From: Paraburkholderia fungorum
GTDB lineage: Bacteria > Pseudomonadota > Gammaproteobacteria > Burkholderiales > Burkholderiaceae
Length of the DNA: 64,000 nucleotides
Assembly: GCF_003610895.1 (NCBI RefSeq)
Contig: NZ_MCAS01000028.1
Span: 31,256-95,255, forward strand
Reading direction: 5' to 3'
Position numbers and translations under genes: made by a program. This document shows positions 43,440 through 52,007 of the stretch, in pieces (position 1 is the stretch's first letter; each line of letters begins with the position of its first letter). Under the pieces are notes generated by a model. It made no database searches, was not told the origin of the DNA, and saw only the letters and a list, made by a program, of their open reading frames with translations.

Positions 43440-44138
43440 ATGAGTACGACTTCCCGCTGGATCGACATTCCCGCCGGCAATGACAGTTTCGGTGGTTATC
43501 TGGCACTTCCCAAAGGCGGCAAGGGACCGGCCGTCATCATCATTCAGGAAATCTTCGGCGTGAACAGCCATATCCGTTCGGTCGCGGATCAGTACGCGCA
43601 AGACGGCTACATCGCGCTCGCACCGGACGTGTTCTGGCGCGTGCAGCCGCGCGTCGAATTGACGTATGACGGTGCGGATCGCGAGAAAGGCATCGAACTG
43701 ATGCAGAAGACCAACGCCGACCAGGCCGTGGCCGACATCGGCGCCGCCGCCGCGGTGTTGCGCGCCATGCCGGAAGTGACCGGCAAGATTGCGGCAATCG
43801 GCTTCTGCTTCGGTGGCCAACTCGCGTATCTGGCGGCCGCGCAAGGTTCAGTCGACGGCGCGGTTGCGTACTACGGCGGCGGCATCCAGAACAAGCTCGA
43901 TCAGGCTGCCAGGATCAAGGTGCCGATGCAATTCCACTACGGCGAACTCGACGCGCATATCCCGTTGTCGGCTGTCGGCCAGGTTCAGGAACGCTTTGCC
44001 GGCCGCACCGATGCGGAATTCAACATTTATCCGAACGCCGATCACGGCTTCAACTGTTCGGATCGCGGGTCGTATAACCAGCGCGCGGCGGCACTCGCGC
44101 ATGGCCGCACGCTGACCTTCCTCGGTGAGCGGCTGTAA
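43440..44138 (+). CDS. dienelactone hydrolase family protein
   Basis: A 232-aa cytoplasmic alpha/beta hydrolase. The nucleophile is C123 in GFCFGGQLAY, with the acid in the ELDAHIP stretch and His in NADHGFNCS. VIIIQEIFGVNSHIRSVADQ contains the Glu that switches the Cys on in dienelactone hydrolases. Classic members hydrolyse dienelactones in chlorocatechol breakdown, but many chromosomal copies have other or unknown substrates. No chlorocatechol genes are nearby, so a general role is more likely. The ATG is preceded by a weak GGAG about 9 bp upstream. Confidence 0.88.
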   Translation: MSTTSRWIDIPAGNDSFGGYLALPKGGKGPAVIIIQEIFGVNSHIRSVADQYAQDGYIALAPDVFWRVQPRVELTYDGADREKGIELMQKTNADQAVADIGAAAAVLRAMPEVTGKIAAIGFCFGGQLAYLAAAQGSVDGAVAYYGGGIQNKLDQAARIKVPMQFHYGELDAHIPLSAVGQVQERFAGRTDAEFNIYPNADHGFNCSDRGSYNQRAAALAHGRTLTFLGERL

Positions 44139-44183
44139 CGCACGGCTGCAACTCCCTGCTATAACTAACTCACCGCTGTAACT

Positions 44184-44212
44184 GCCGGTTGTAGCCCGAG
44201 GCTGCAACCGGC
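44184..44212 (+). terminator. strong hairpin after the dienelactone hydrolase gene
   Basis: A 13-bp stem (GCCGGTTGTAGCC / GGCTGCAACCGGC, one G-U pair) with a 3-nt loop 45 bp after the stop. No T-run follows, so termination is uncertain. Confidence 0.45.
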
Positions 44213-44246
44213 AAACCCGATACTAGATAGAGAGGGCCCAGGCGTC

Positions 44247-45767
44247 GTGCAATCAGACTATCTCGCCCATGACGCCATCGGCCTCGCCGAACTGGTTCGA
44301 AACCGCGAAGCCAGCGCGCGCGAATTGCTGGACATCGCGATCTCGCGTACGGAGTCCGTCAATCCCGCGATCAATGCGATTGTTCTGAAGGACTACGACG
44401 CCGCACGTCAGCGTGCCTCGCGTGACGATGCCAGCAGAGCGAATCCCACGAGCCATACGAACGCCGAAAGCGCGCAGGCAGCGCTCGCGGGCGTGCCCTT
44501 TCTGATCAAGGATCTGGGCGCGGCGGTCGCCGGCTTGCGCATGGCGATGGGCAGCCGTCACTATCGTCACTTCATTCCCACCGAGGACGCACCGGTCGTC
44601 GCGCTCGCCAAGGCGGCCGGCCTCAATATCTTCGCCAAGACCAGCACCTCCGAACTCGGTCAGATGCCCTATACAGAGCCCGAGTTGTTCGGCGCGTGCC
44701 GCAATCCGTGGAGTCTCGACCACACACCGGGCGGTTCGAGCGGCGGTGCGGCCGCGGCGGTTGCCGCGGGCATTGTGCCGCTTGCGCATGCATCGGACGG
44801 CGGCGGTTCGATCCGCATTCCCGCGTCATGTTGCGGACTCTTCGGCCTCAAACCTTCCCGCGGACGTGTGCCGCGCGCGACACCCACCGCCGCGGCCGGT
44901 GAGCTCGGTGTCGATCTCGCGGTATCGCGCAGCGTGCGTGACAGCGCGCTGCTGCTCGATCTGCTGGCGGGCAACGCGGATAGACCGCTCGGCGCGCCGG
45001 GTACTTTCCTGGGCGCAAGCCGCGAGCCATGCAAACCGCTGAACATTGCCTATGTCACCGATTCGATGCTGGCACCCTCGCTTTCCGTCGACTCGCGCAC
45101 CGCGCTCGAAGACGCCGCGCAACTCGCCAGTTCGCTAGGCCACAACATCGAACCGGTTTCGCTCGGGATCGATTTCGCGGCGGTCCGCCATGCATTCCTG
45201 ATGCTCTGGTCGGTGACGGCGGAAGAAATGGTGCTCAACGCCAATCGCGTCACCGGCCGCAAGCCACTGCGCGACGAATTCGAAATTTCGACATGGGCCA
45301 TGGCGCATGTCGGCCGCAAACTCGGCGAGCAGGGCCTGCCCAGCGCGCTGGAAGAACAGCGCCGCATCACTGAACGCCTCACCGATCTGCTGAACCGCTA
45401 CGACGTGCTCCTGTGTGCGACGCTCGCGGGCGCGCCGATCAAGATCGGCGAAATGCACCCCACCTCCGCGGAGCGCATGCAGATGCGCGCCGTCACGGCG
45501 ATGCCGCTCGAACCTCTGATGAAGAAGCTGCTGACCGAAGCGTCGAACAAGGCGTTCGCGTGGGCGGGATGCACCGAGTTGTTCAATCTGAGCGGGCAAC
45601 CGGCGATGTCGGTACCGCTCCACTGGAACGCGCGTGGACTGCCTATCGGCGTGCAATTCGCCACGCGCAACGGCGGTGAAGCGACGCTGTTGCGATTGGC
45701 CGCGCAACTCGAAGCGGCGCGGCCATGGTTCGACAAGCGGCCGCCGCTGATGCAGGCCCGCAGCTAA
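44247..45767 (+). CDS. amidase-signature family enzyme
   Basis: A 506-aa hydrolase with the amidase signature. FLIKDLG gives catalytic K88, TPGGSSGGAAAAVAAG the cis-Ser (about residues 164-165), and GGGSIRIPASCCGLFGLKP the nucleophile S189. C-terminal LFNLSGQPAMSVPLHWNARG is also typical. Substrates range from aryl amides to ureides and cannot be named. It is not GatA: the transamidosome partners are absent and the central region differs. Starts at GTG 44247 after AGAGAGG. The following hairpin belongs to the convergent HiPIP gene. Confidence 0.88.
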   Translation: MQSDYLAHDAIGLAELVRNREASARELLDIAISRTESVNPAINAIVLKDYDAARQRASRDDASRANPTSHTNAESAQAALAGVPFLIKDLGAAVAGLRMAMGSRHYRHFIPTEDAPVVALAKAAGLNIFAKTSTSELGQMPYTEPELFGACRNPWSLDHTPGGSSGGAAAAVAAGIVPLAHASDGGGSIRIPASCCGLFGLKPSRGRVPRATPTAAAGELGVDLAVSRSVRDSALLLDLLAGNADRPLGAPGTFLGASREPCKPLNIAYVTDSMLAPSLSVDSRTALEDAAQLASSLGHNIEPVSLGIDFAAVRHAFLMLWSVTAEEMVLNANRVTGRKPLRDEFEISTWAMAHVGRKLGEQGLPSALEEQRRITERLTDLLNRYDVLLCATLAGAPIKIGEMHPTSAERMQMRAVTAMPLEPLMKKLLTEASNKAFAWAGCTELFNLSGQPAMSVPLHWNARGLPIGVQFATRNGGEATLLRLAAQLEAARPWFDKRPPLMQARS

Positions 45768-45858
45768 ACGAAGAGGCACCTCGCGTATCGACGCAGGCGG
45801 CCCGCCTCAGTTGCTTCACTGCCAAAGGCGGCGCCAGGGGCGGCAAATAGCTGGATAA

Positions 45859-45894
45859 CAAAAAGGCGTCTGTCGCGCAGAGCGGCAGACGCCT
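45859..45894 (-). terminator. intrinsic terminator for the HiPIP gene
   Basis: AGGCGTCTG / CAGACGCCT with an inner GC pair. On the minus strand it is followed by TTTTTGTTATCC. About 80 bp after the HiPIP stop. Confidence 0.8.
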
Positions 45895-45975
45895 CGATGA
45901 TCGGACCGCAGTCCGGCGCTGTGATGTTGCAGCGCACTCGCCGCGCCACAGAGCGTGCGCGCGGGCGAAACGAAA

Positions 45976-46287
45976 TCAGGCCTTCTTGTTATAGGCGCTG
46001 CACCAACCCTTGCTCGCAACCTGCTTGCCCGCGAACATCGGGCAGCCGGCATAAGCGTCGGTCGGCTTGCCTTGATAGAAGCTGCAGTTGCCGCAGTCCT
46101 GGCCCGCTGCATATTTAGCGAACTTGGCCTTGTCGACTTTGCTCGCGTCGGCTTTGTAGCCGAGCGCCTGAGCGGTCGGATCGGTTTCGGCGACCTTCGG
46201 CGCGTCGGCGAAAGCCTGGCGCGACAGCGCGAAAGTCGATGCCACACCAATGCTGGTGATCAAAAACGTACGACGGGAAGATTTCAT
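45976..46287 (-). CDS. high-potential iron-sulfur protein (HiPIP)
   Basis: A 103-aa exported electron carrier. A twin-arginine signal (SRRTFLITSIGVAST) is followed by a ~75-residue mature protein with cysteines C65, C68, C82 and C96 (CGNC ... CPMF ... GWCSAY), the HiPIP pattern for one [4Fe-4S] cluster. HiPIPs shuttle electrons in the periplasm, for example to terminal oxidases. Folding with the cluster before export explains the Tat signal. The ATG at 46287 begins the signal peptide; the longer open frame upstream is not coding. Single gene with own terminator. Confidence 0.95.
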   Translation of the reverse strand: MKSSRRTFLITSIGVASTFALSRQAFADAPKVAETDPTAQALGYKADASKVDKAKFAKYAAGQDCGNCSFYQGKPTDAYAGCPMFAGKQVASKGWCSAYNKKA

Positions 46288-46488
46288 GGGGGACTCACTC
46301 CATTTATATTGAACTGATCGCCGTTCTAGTGACAGCGGTCCCCAAGGATAGCAACGAAGCCCTCGCGCGTGATGGCTCAAATGATAGAGATAAGCGAATT
46401 GGTACGACGCCGCACCCGGCAATCGAGTGCGGTGCGCCGGTTGATCGTGCGGGCGTGAGAATCTGAGTGAAAACCCGTGGTGCGACGA

Positions 46489-47595
46489 TTAGGCGCGCCC
46501 ACTCAATTCGCAGACCCGCTGTGCGATCGCCAGCGAGGCCGTCAATCCCGGCGATTCGATACCGAACAGATTGACGAGCCCGCGCACGCCATGCGCGGCC
46601 GGACCTTGAATCACGAAATCGGCAGCGGGCTCGCCTGGGCCGGAAAGCTTCGGACGAATCCCCGCATAAGCGGGCTGCAGGGCATTGTCGGGAAGCGCGG
46701 GCCAGTACGCGCGAATCGCCGCGTAAAAGGAATCCGCGCGATGCGGATCGACGTCGTAATTGATCGCATCGACCCATTCGACGTCGGGACCGAAACGCGC
46801 CTGGCCGCCAAGATCGATCGTCAGATGCACGCCTAGACCGGCTTCGTTCGGCATCGGATAGATCAGCCTGCTGAACGGCGCCCGCCCCGAGATGCTGAAG
46901 TAGTTGCCGCGCGCAAGGTAGAGCGGCGGCACATGGCGCGCATCGAGGCCGCGAATCCTGCGTGCAAGTGCATTCGCCTGCAGACCGGCGCTGTTGATCA
47001 CGCAGGCGGCGCTGATGGTGGTCGGCGCGCTGCCGCCCACCTTGATGATGAAGCGGCCGTTGCTCGCCTCGATCGCCTCGACCGGCGCATGGAACGCGCA
47101 CACCGCGCCGTCGCGCTCGGCGTCGCCCTGAATCGCCAGCATCAACTGGTGACTGTCGACGATACCCGTCTGCGGCGAGAACACGGCCTCGACACATTCG
47201 AGCGCGGGTTCGAGCGCTTGCGCCTGATCGCCGTTGATCCGCATCAGGTCGAGCACGCCGTTTTCGCGCCCCTTCGCCATGATGCTTTCGAGCTGGGGAA
47301 CCTGATTGCGCGAAGTGGCCACCAGCAGTTTGCCGCAGCGCGAATGCGGCACGTTGTGCTCGGCGCAGTAGTCATAGAGCATCTCGCGGCCACGCACGCA
47401 GAGCGCCGCTTTCAGCGAACCGCGTGGATAGTAGATCCCCGCATGAATTACTTCACTATTGCGCGAGCTGGTGCCCACGCCGATCGCTTCAGCCGCCTCC
47501 AGCACAATCACTTCGCGCCCGCGGGCCGCGAGGGCGCGCGCCACGGCCAGACCAATCACGCCTGCGCCGATCACTACACATTCAATTTGATCCAT
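46489..47595 (-). CDS. FAD-dependent oxidoreductase, L-2-hydroxyglutarate oxidase-like
   Basis: A 368-aa FAD enzyme of the DAO family. VVIGAGVIGLAVARALAARG (residues 6-25) binds FAD. TSSRNSEVIHAGIYYPRGSL followed by CVRGREMLYDYCAEHNVPHS is the LhgO/L2HGDH pattern. YPMPNEAGLGVHLTIDLGG and GIESPGLTASLAI complete it. Members oxidise L-2-hydroxyglutarate to 2-oxoglutarate or related hydroxy acids. ATG at 47595 is favoured because the FAD loop begins there; a TTG six codons upstream is possible. Located after a ~460-bp region with a very stable hairpin. Specificity is inferred. Confidence 0.83.
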   Translation of the reverse strand: MDQIECVVIGAGVIGLAVARALAARGREVIVLEAAEAIGVGTSSRNSEVIHAGIYYPRGSLKAALCVRGREMLYDYCAEHNVPHSRCGKLLVATSRNQVPQLESIMAKGRENGVLDLMRINGDQAQALEPALECVEAVFSPQTGIVDSHQLMLAIQGDAERDGAVCAFHAPVEAIEASNGRFIIKVGGSAPTTISAACVINSAGLQANALARRIRGLDARHVPPLYLARGNYFSISGRAPFSRLIYPMPNEAGLGVHLTIDLGGQARFGPDVEWVDAINYDVDPHRADSFYAAIRAYWPALPDNALQPAYAGIRPKLSGPGEPAADFVIQGPAAHGVRGLVNLFGIESPGLTASLAIAQRVCELSGRA

Positions 47596-47751
47596 GTCCT
47601 TTGACGCGGCCAACCTCGCCGCGCACTGCCTCGTTCACCCGATAACCATGAAGACAGGGTGCGGCTATCGAGGACCGCACACCGCTCGCTGTCGAACTCA
47701 CCTGGCCTTACGCAACCACCTTGAAAAATTGTACGACGCTGCACAGACACA

Positions 47752-47779
47752 AATGCCCGCAGTCGGAACTGCGGGCATT
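47752..47779. other. perfect 12-bp-stem hairpin upstream of the FAD oxidoreductase gene
   Basis: AATGCCCGCAGT (47752-47763) and ACTGCGGGCATT (47768-47779) pair perfectly around loop CGGA. On the minus strand the stem is followed by TGTGTCTG, a poor T-run. It could be a terminator for an unseen minus-strand transcript, or a leader attenuator of the downstream gene. Confidence 0.5.
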
Positions 47780-48007
47780 GGGTATCAAGCAGGTCTAAAA
47801 CGCATGCTTCGGACACGTTGAGTGTACGCCGCCGACGGCCACCGCGCTCGATTCTTCATGCGGGGCGGATGGCGCGGCGGCTCGGACGGCACACAATGGC
47901 GCGCGGTGGCATGCGATCCCACCACGTAACTCGCACCTCGCAACTCGCAACAATTGCCGAAGCATTCATCTTATTTTCGGCATAGATACCCGATTTGCGC
48001 CCCCAAC
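47780..48007. other. gene-free stretch between the 12-bp hairpin and the MoxR-like gene's terminator
   Basis: No protein gene, tRNA or clear promoter could be recognised. The sequence is mostly GC-rich up to ~47900 and then becomes more AT-rich towards the terminator. Together with 47596-47751 it forms the ~460-bp gap upstream of the FAD oxidoreductase gene. Confidence 0.4.
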
Positions 48008-48029
48008 AAAACCGTCTGGAGGCGGTTTT
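48008..48029 (-). terminator. intrinsic terminator for the MoxR-like gene
   Basis: AAAACCG / CGGTTTT with an 8-nt loop, 25 bp after the MoxR-like gene's stop on the minus strand, followed by TTGTTGGGG. Confidence 0.6.
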
Positions 48030-48053
48030 CACACAAAAACAGCCCAAAAAACC

Positions 48054-49031
48054 TCAAAAACCAATCGGTTTCCGGCGATTTCCGTAGTCCAACCGGATAT
48101 CGCCCGCTTCGATGCAATCGCGTCCGCCGATGCGCGCCGCGCCGAAGCCATTCAGAATTGCACGCCGCATTTCACGGGGCGATGCCAGCTTCAGCGCATC
48201 AAGCGCCGCGTCGCCGAGTATTTCGGGAAAACGCAGACCCCAGTTATGCGCCGAACGAATCTCGTCGTAGATCGATTGGGCAATACGGCGCGCGCCGTCG
48301 TGGTCCGGTGGCGGAATTTCATAGACGTTCATCCGGTTCAGAATCGGCTCCGGGATCGAGCGCTCGTCGTTCGCCGTCGCGATCCAGATCACGTGACCGG
48401 CATTGATCGGAATTTCGGCGAATTCGTCGATGAAAGTCTGCGCCGTATCGTGCTCGAGCAGTGCGTACAGCGCGCCGAGCGGATCGTATTGCGAATCGCC
48501 GGTCGCCTTGTCGATCTCGTCGACCGCGATCACGGGGTTCGCGTAACTGCCGTTCACGAGCGCATCGAACACCTTGCCCGGCTTGGCGTTCTTCCACTGC
48601 GACGACGCACCCGACAGAATCCACCCCGCGGTCAGCGAACTCATTGCCACATATTGGTAAGCGGTGCCGAGCAGGCGCGCCAACTGCTTGGCAAAGTGTG
48701 TCTTGCCGATGCCCGGGTCGCCCAGCAGCAGGATCGGCATCAGTTCGAGCCGGTCTTCGGTCTCGAGACACAAGGCGACCTGCTTGCGGACGTCGTCGAG
48801 CGGCGCTGAAAAATTGGGCAGCGCATCGATCAGATCGTCGATCGAGGGCATCCGGTTCGGCTTGACGCAGAAGCGCAGATTGCCGGTTTTCAGCATCTTT
48901 TCGTAAGTGGCGCGCAGTGCCTCGTTTGCGCCCTCACCGAGATCGTTCAGCGCATGTTCGACCTGATCGAGGTCGTACACCCGGCTAAAAGATGCTACGG
49001 CGATTTCCTGTTTGACCATGGCTGTTGTCAT
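48054..49031 (-). CDS. MoxR-like AAA+ ATPase
   Basis: A 325-aa AAA+ ATPase. Walker A GDPGIGKTH about residue 105, Walker B VIAVDEIDK about 165, sensor-1 VIWIATANDERSIPEPILNR and a C-terminal lid region PREMRRAILNGFGAARIGGR. The N-terminal ~90 residues are specific to this group. Similar proteins act as chaperones that insert metals or assemble complexes with a von Willebrand factor A partner, or resemble the ATPase domain of Lon. No vWA gene is adjacent, so it is an orphan. Starts 49031 and 49019 (both ATG) are possible. Confidence 0.78.
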   Translation of the reverse strand: MTTAMVKQEIAVASFSRVYDLDQVEHALNDLGEGANEALRATYEKMLKTGNLRFCVKPNRMPSIDDLIDALPNFSAPLDDVRKQVALCLETEDRLELMPILLLGDPGIGKTHFAKQLARLLGTAYQYVAMSSLTAGWILSGASSQWKNAKPGKVFDALVNGSYANPVIAVDEIDKATGDSQYDPLGALYALLEHDTAQTFIDEFAEIPINAGHVIWIATANDERSIPEPILNRMNVYEIPPPDHDGARRIAQSIYDEIRSAHNWGLRFPEILGDAALDALKLASPREMRRAILNGFGAARIGGRDCIEAGDIRLDYGNRRKPIGF

Positions 49032-49298
49032 CGCTCACCCCGTCTGGCTGGCCTTGCTGCTGCGGCGCCTGTCCGGCGCCGTTCAAGTCCAGTGTAACGA
49101 GGACACATTCGTGTGCAAGCCAGCAGTCGTGCGGCTCTGCTGCTAACAATGGCTTGTTTTCGGCGACCTCCCGCCCCACCTGAAATACTGTATTGCTGAA
49201 CCCGGCCCTGTTTGAAATGTCAGAAAAGCGTTCCGCCTATCAGGCGTAAGATGGCCCTCTGACTACGCTGCCGGACGCAGTGCCCGGAGAATTTTTTT

Positions 49299-49802
49299 AT
49301 GTGGAAAACCAGTATCGCCGCCGTGCTTGGCGCCACGCTGTTCGGCACCTCGCTGCTTGCGAACGCACAAGGCACGACCCAGCAGGTCGTGCAATGGCAG
49401 TTGCAGGTCATGCGCGACGGCCAGCAGATCGACTCCTTCGACGGCACCACCACCGTCGGCCAGGCGCGCACGGACACGCACCACAAGGTGGTGCAGCATA
49501 ACGTCGGCTGTAAAGACCAGCCGGGCGGCAGCATCGACCTGGCCCGTACGCTGACGGTCTCGCCTCTGCGCGCGGATGCGAGCGCGGTCACGCTGTCGAT
49601 CGACGCCCAGGAAACCTTCGAGGAAGATGCGGCGCGGCAAACCGATACCGGTTGCAAGCTGCCGCCGCAACCGCGTCAGGTGAGCGCCAGCCATCCCGGT
49701 CTGACCGTGCCCGCCGGCCAGTGGACCAGCTGGACAATCGTCGACAAGGACCCGAACCTGGTCTATCGCGTGCGTGCGAGTCTGGCGAACAACCCGGGCT
49801 AA
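49299..49802 (+). CDS. secreted protein of unknown function
   Basis: A 167-aa protein with a Sec signal peptide of about 23 residues ending ANAQ. The mature part has no transmembrane segment. It is Gln/Thr/Asp-rich with QVVQWQLQVMRDGQQIDSFD then a likely beta-rich region, and two cysteines, C71 and C119, that could form a disulfide. It was not recognised as a known family. ATG at 49299 has CGGAGA 7-10 bp upstream. It precedes an EEP-type hydrolase on the same strand by 94 bp, which may be co-transcribed, but a functional link is not evident. Confidence 0.7.
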   Translation: MWKTSIAAVLGATLFGTSLLANAQGTTQQVVQWQLQVMRDGQQIDSFDGTTTVGQARTDTHHKVVQHNVGCKDQPGGSIDLARTLTVSPLRADASAVTLSIDAQETFEEDAARQTDTGCKLPPQPRQVSASHPGLTVPAGQWTSWTIVDKDPNLVYRVRASLANNPG

Positions 49803-49896
49803 AGCAAACCCGCCGCAAACCAGCGCAGGCCGGAGCAAACCCGAGCGAACTCAAGCGAATAACTGAAGCCCCAACAGAACACGTGGACAACGCGGC

Positions 49897-50694
49897 ATGC
49901 GAAACCCAGAAGAATTGATCCGCGAGAGCGTAGCGCCCAAGGATTTCATGGCGGTGAGCTGGAATCTGCATAAAGGCCGTACGCCGCTCGGTTTTCAGGC
50001 GTGGCAGGCAATGCAGCGCTGGGTTCAGTCGACCCATGCGGACGCGTATTTTTTGCAGGAAGCGATGGCGCGGCGCATGCCCTCGCCGATTCTGGCGAGC
50101 AGTTTCGGCTCGCCGCTTGCCGACCCGGCGAGCGATGTCTGGCATTGCCAGGCCACGGAGATCGCACGTGCGGCCGAGCTGGAAATCGCGCTCGGGCCGA
50201 ACGTGTTCAAACCGTCGTGGCGGCATGGCAATGCGATTCTGTCGCCACATCCACTCGATCTCGGCGGGCGCTGGGATATCTCCGCGCATCGTTTCGAGCG
50301 GCGCGGACTGCTGGTCGCGCGGGCAACCTTCGGCGGTCATTCGGTCACGCTGCTGTGCGCGCATCTCGCGCTCACGCGCTCGGCACGCTTGCGGCAGATG
50401 AACTGGATCGCGCACTGGATCGCGAAAGAAGCGCCGGAAGGTCCGCTGGTGCTGGCCGGCGACTTCAACGACTGGCGCAACGACTCCGTGCCGCTCTTCG
50501 CCGAACACGGCCTGCAGGAAGTGGCCACGCTGCTCGGCGAATCCGGCCGCACGTTCCCGGCCTTCTCGCCGGCACTCGCGCTCGACAAAATGTTCGTGCG
50601 CGGCATGAAGCCGATCGAATGGATCCAGCCGACGCAGGAAACCGCATGGCTGTCGGATCACTTGCCTTATATGGCGAGGTTGCGGGTGGAGTGA
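49897..50694 (+). CDS. endonuclease/exonuclease/phosphatase (EEP) family protein
   Basis: A 265-aa cytoplasmic metal-dependent phosphohydrolase. Motifs in order: MAVSWNLHKGRT, YFLQEAMARR, SWRHGNAILSPHP, TLLCAHLALTRSARLRQM, VLAGDFNDWRN and TAWLSDHLPYMARL. These are the metal, base and phosphate-contact residues of the DNase I/ExoIII fold. Beta-proteobacterial copies often sit beside cardiolipin synthase-type genes, but none is present here. The substrate (DNA, RNA, phospholipid or inositol phosphate) is unknown. The ATG follows an A/G-rich leader with a weak ribosome site. Confidence 0.86.
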   Translation: MRNPEELIRESVAPKDFMAVSWNLHKGRTPLGFQAWQAMQRWVQSTHADAYFLQEAMARRMPSPILASSFGSPLADPASDVWHCQATEIARAAELEIALGPNVFKPSWRHGNAILSPHPLDLGGRWDISAHRFERRGLLVARATFGGHSVTLLCAHLALTRSARLRQMNWIAHWIAKEAPEGPLVLAGDFNDWRNDSVPLFAEHGLQEVATLLGESGRTFPAFSPALALDKMFVRGMKPIEWIQPTQETAWLSDHLPYMARLRVE

Positions 50695-50708
50695 ACTAAC
50701 TCCCTGAG

Positions 50709-51698
50709 CTAGTCCCTGCGGGGTGTCCAGTTCAGCATTGCGACGATCTCCTCGCCCGGCTGCAGCACGCAGCCGCCCACCTGCTCGCGCATACCGACCG
50801 CGTTGAAGCAATCGGTGGTGTTGGTCACCGGCTCCACGCACAGTTGCGCATCGTTGGCAGGCGCGAATACCACCAGATGATCAAAGGGCGCGTCGGCGGT
50901 CATCGTCAATTGACGGCGTTCGTCGGGCCACGCAATGGTCGCTTCGCGCGACCAGTTGGCGAAGTTGTTGTCGAGCGCGAATGCATCGGGCGACATGCCG
51001 TGGCGCAGCGCTTCGACCGCGGGGTGCGCACCGAGATGCGTGGGCAGCACGTCCGCGTCGGCATGCCACATGCCTTGCACATTGGCATAGACGCGGGTCT
51101 GCGCGGTGCGCGGATAGTACGGATGATGGCCCATGCCGAATGGCATCGGCCGGTCGGCCAGATTCTGCGCGGACATCGCGATACGCAGCGCGCCGCCGAT
51201 CAACTCGAAGCGTTGCCGCGCGCGATACCGGAACGGCCAGTCACCGGGCTGCTGCGAATCCGGTTCGTGTTCGAAGAGCAATTCCACCGAGCGCTCCGTG
51301 CGCGTGCCCACCTGCCAGGGACGCCGCCACGCGTTGCCGTGCAGCGCGTGCGCAAAACGCAAATCATTGCCGCTCAGATCGACTGTGCTGCCGTCGAACT
51401 GAAAGCGCGCGTCGCGAATCCGGTTGCAGTAGGGGAAAAGCGGAAAGCTCGCCATGCGCAGCGGATCGCGTTCGTCGAATGCCGCTTGCGTGGCGGGCCG
51501 CAGCCAATGCAGCGGGCCTTCGGGCGTCGACTCGTAGTAAGCCGCCAGCGCGCCGCCGATGTCAGGCGCGACCACCACTTGCATGGCGCCTGCCGTCAGC
51601 GTGACGAGCGTCGGCGCGATCGCCGGATCGGTGAGCCACGTGAGCTCGCTGAGTTCATTGCCCAAAGGCTGGACCGGATTCAAGGAAACGTCGCGCAT
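50709..51698 (-). CDS. aldose 1-epimerase (mutarotase) family protein
   Basis: A 329-aa galactose-mutarotase-like enzyme. CNRIRDARFQFDG binds sugar near residue 100. The catalytic His is in FGMGHHPYYPR and the catalytic Glu in LCVEPVTNTTD near the C-terminus. It interconverts alpha and beta anomers of aldoses such as galactose or arabinose. It diverges from a LacI gene that precedes a sugar importer, and a TTATTAGTAATAA operator stands in the shared promoter region, so it belongs to the same regulon and readies the imported sugar. The ATG at 51698 has no obvious Shine-Dalgarno sequence. Confidence 0.87.
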   Translation of the reverse strand: MRDVSLNPVQPLGNELSELTWLTDPAIAPTLVTLTAGAMQVVVAPDIGGALAAYYESTPEGPLHWLRPATQAAFDERDPLRMASFPLFPYCNRIRDARFQFDGSTVDLSGNDLRFAHALHGNAWRRPWQVGTRTERSVELLFEHEPDSQQPGDWPFRYRARQRFELIGGALRIAMSAQNLADRPMPFGMGHHPYYPRTAQTRVYANVQGMWHADADVLPTHLGAHPAVEALRHGMSPDAFALDNNFANWSREATIAWPDERRQLTMTADAPFDHLVVFAPANDAQLCVEPVTNTTDCFNAVGMREQVGGCVLQPGEEIVAMLNWTPRRD

Positions 51699-51841
51699 AG
51701 TCAGAAAAGGCCGGGCCTCAGGCGGATGGCGGCATGAACGCCCATCAATGTCTCCTATGACGTGCCGCGCACAGCGCGCGGCCGGCGAACCGCCAAGGTC
51801 CGCGCGACCGAGAATCGCACGCCAAAGCGCACTGGTCAATA

Positions 51842-51854
51842 TTATTAGTAATAA
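51842..51854. promoter_or_regulatory. putative LacI-type operator O1
   Basis: TTATTAGTAATAA is a perfect 13-bp palindrome about a central G in the AT-rich mutarotase/lacI intergenic region. Closest to the mutarotase promoter. Related copies occur at 51931 and 53077. Confidence 0.65.
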
Positions 51855-51930
51855 ATTTATCGAATCCGACTGACTCATGCACCGCCAGAGGCTCCCAAAT
51901 GGCGGGTTAGCGTGCGTTGCTGCCCGCATA

Positions 51931-51943
51931 TTATTAGTGGTAC
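51931..51943. promoter_or_regulatory. putative LacI-type operator O2
   Basis: TTATTAGTGGTAC matches O1 at 10 of 13 positions, 77 bp upstream of the lacI start and 89 bp from O1. Spaced copies suggest looping or autoregulation. Confidence 0.55.
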
Positions 51944-52007
51944 CGTCAGCACCACGGATGCCGCCGGCATACCCCTGCTTTTGCGCCGCTGCAATGCGGC
52001 CCGCACA

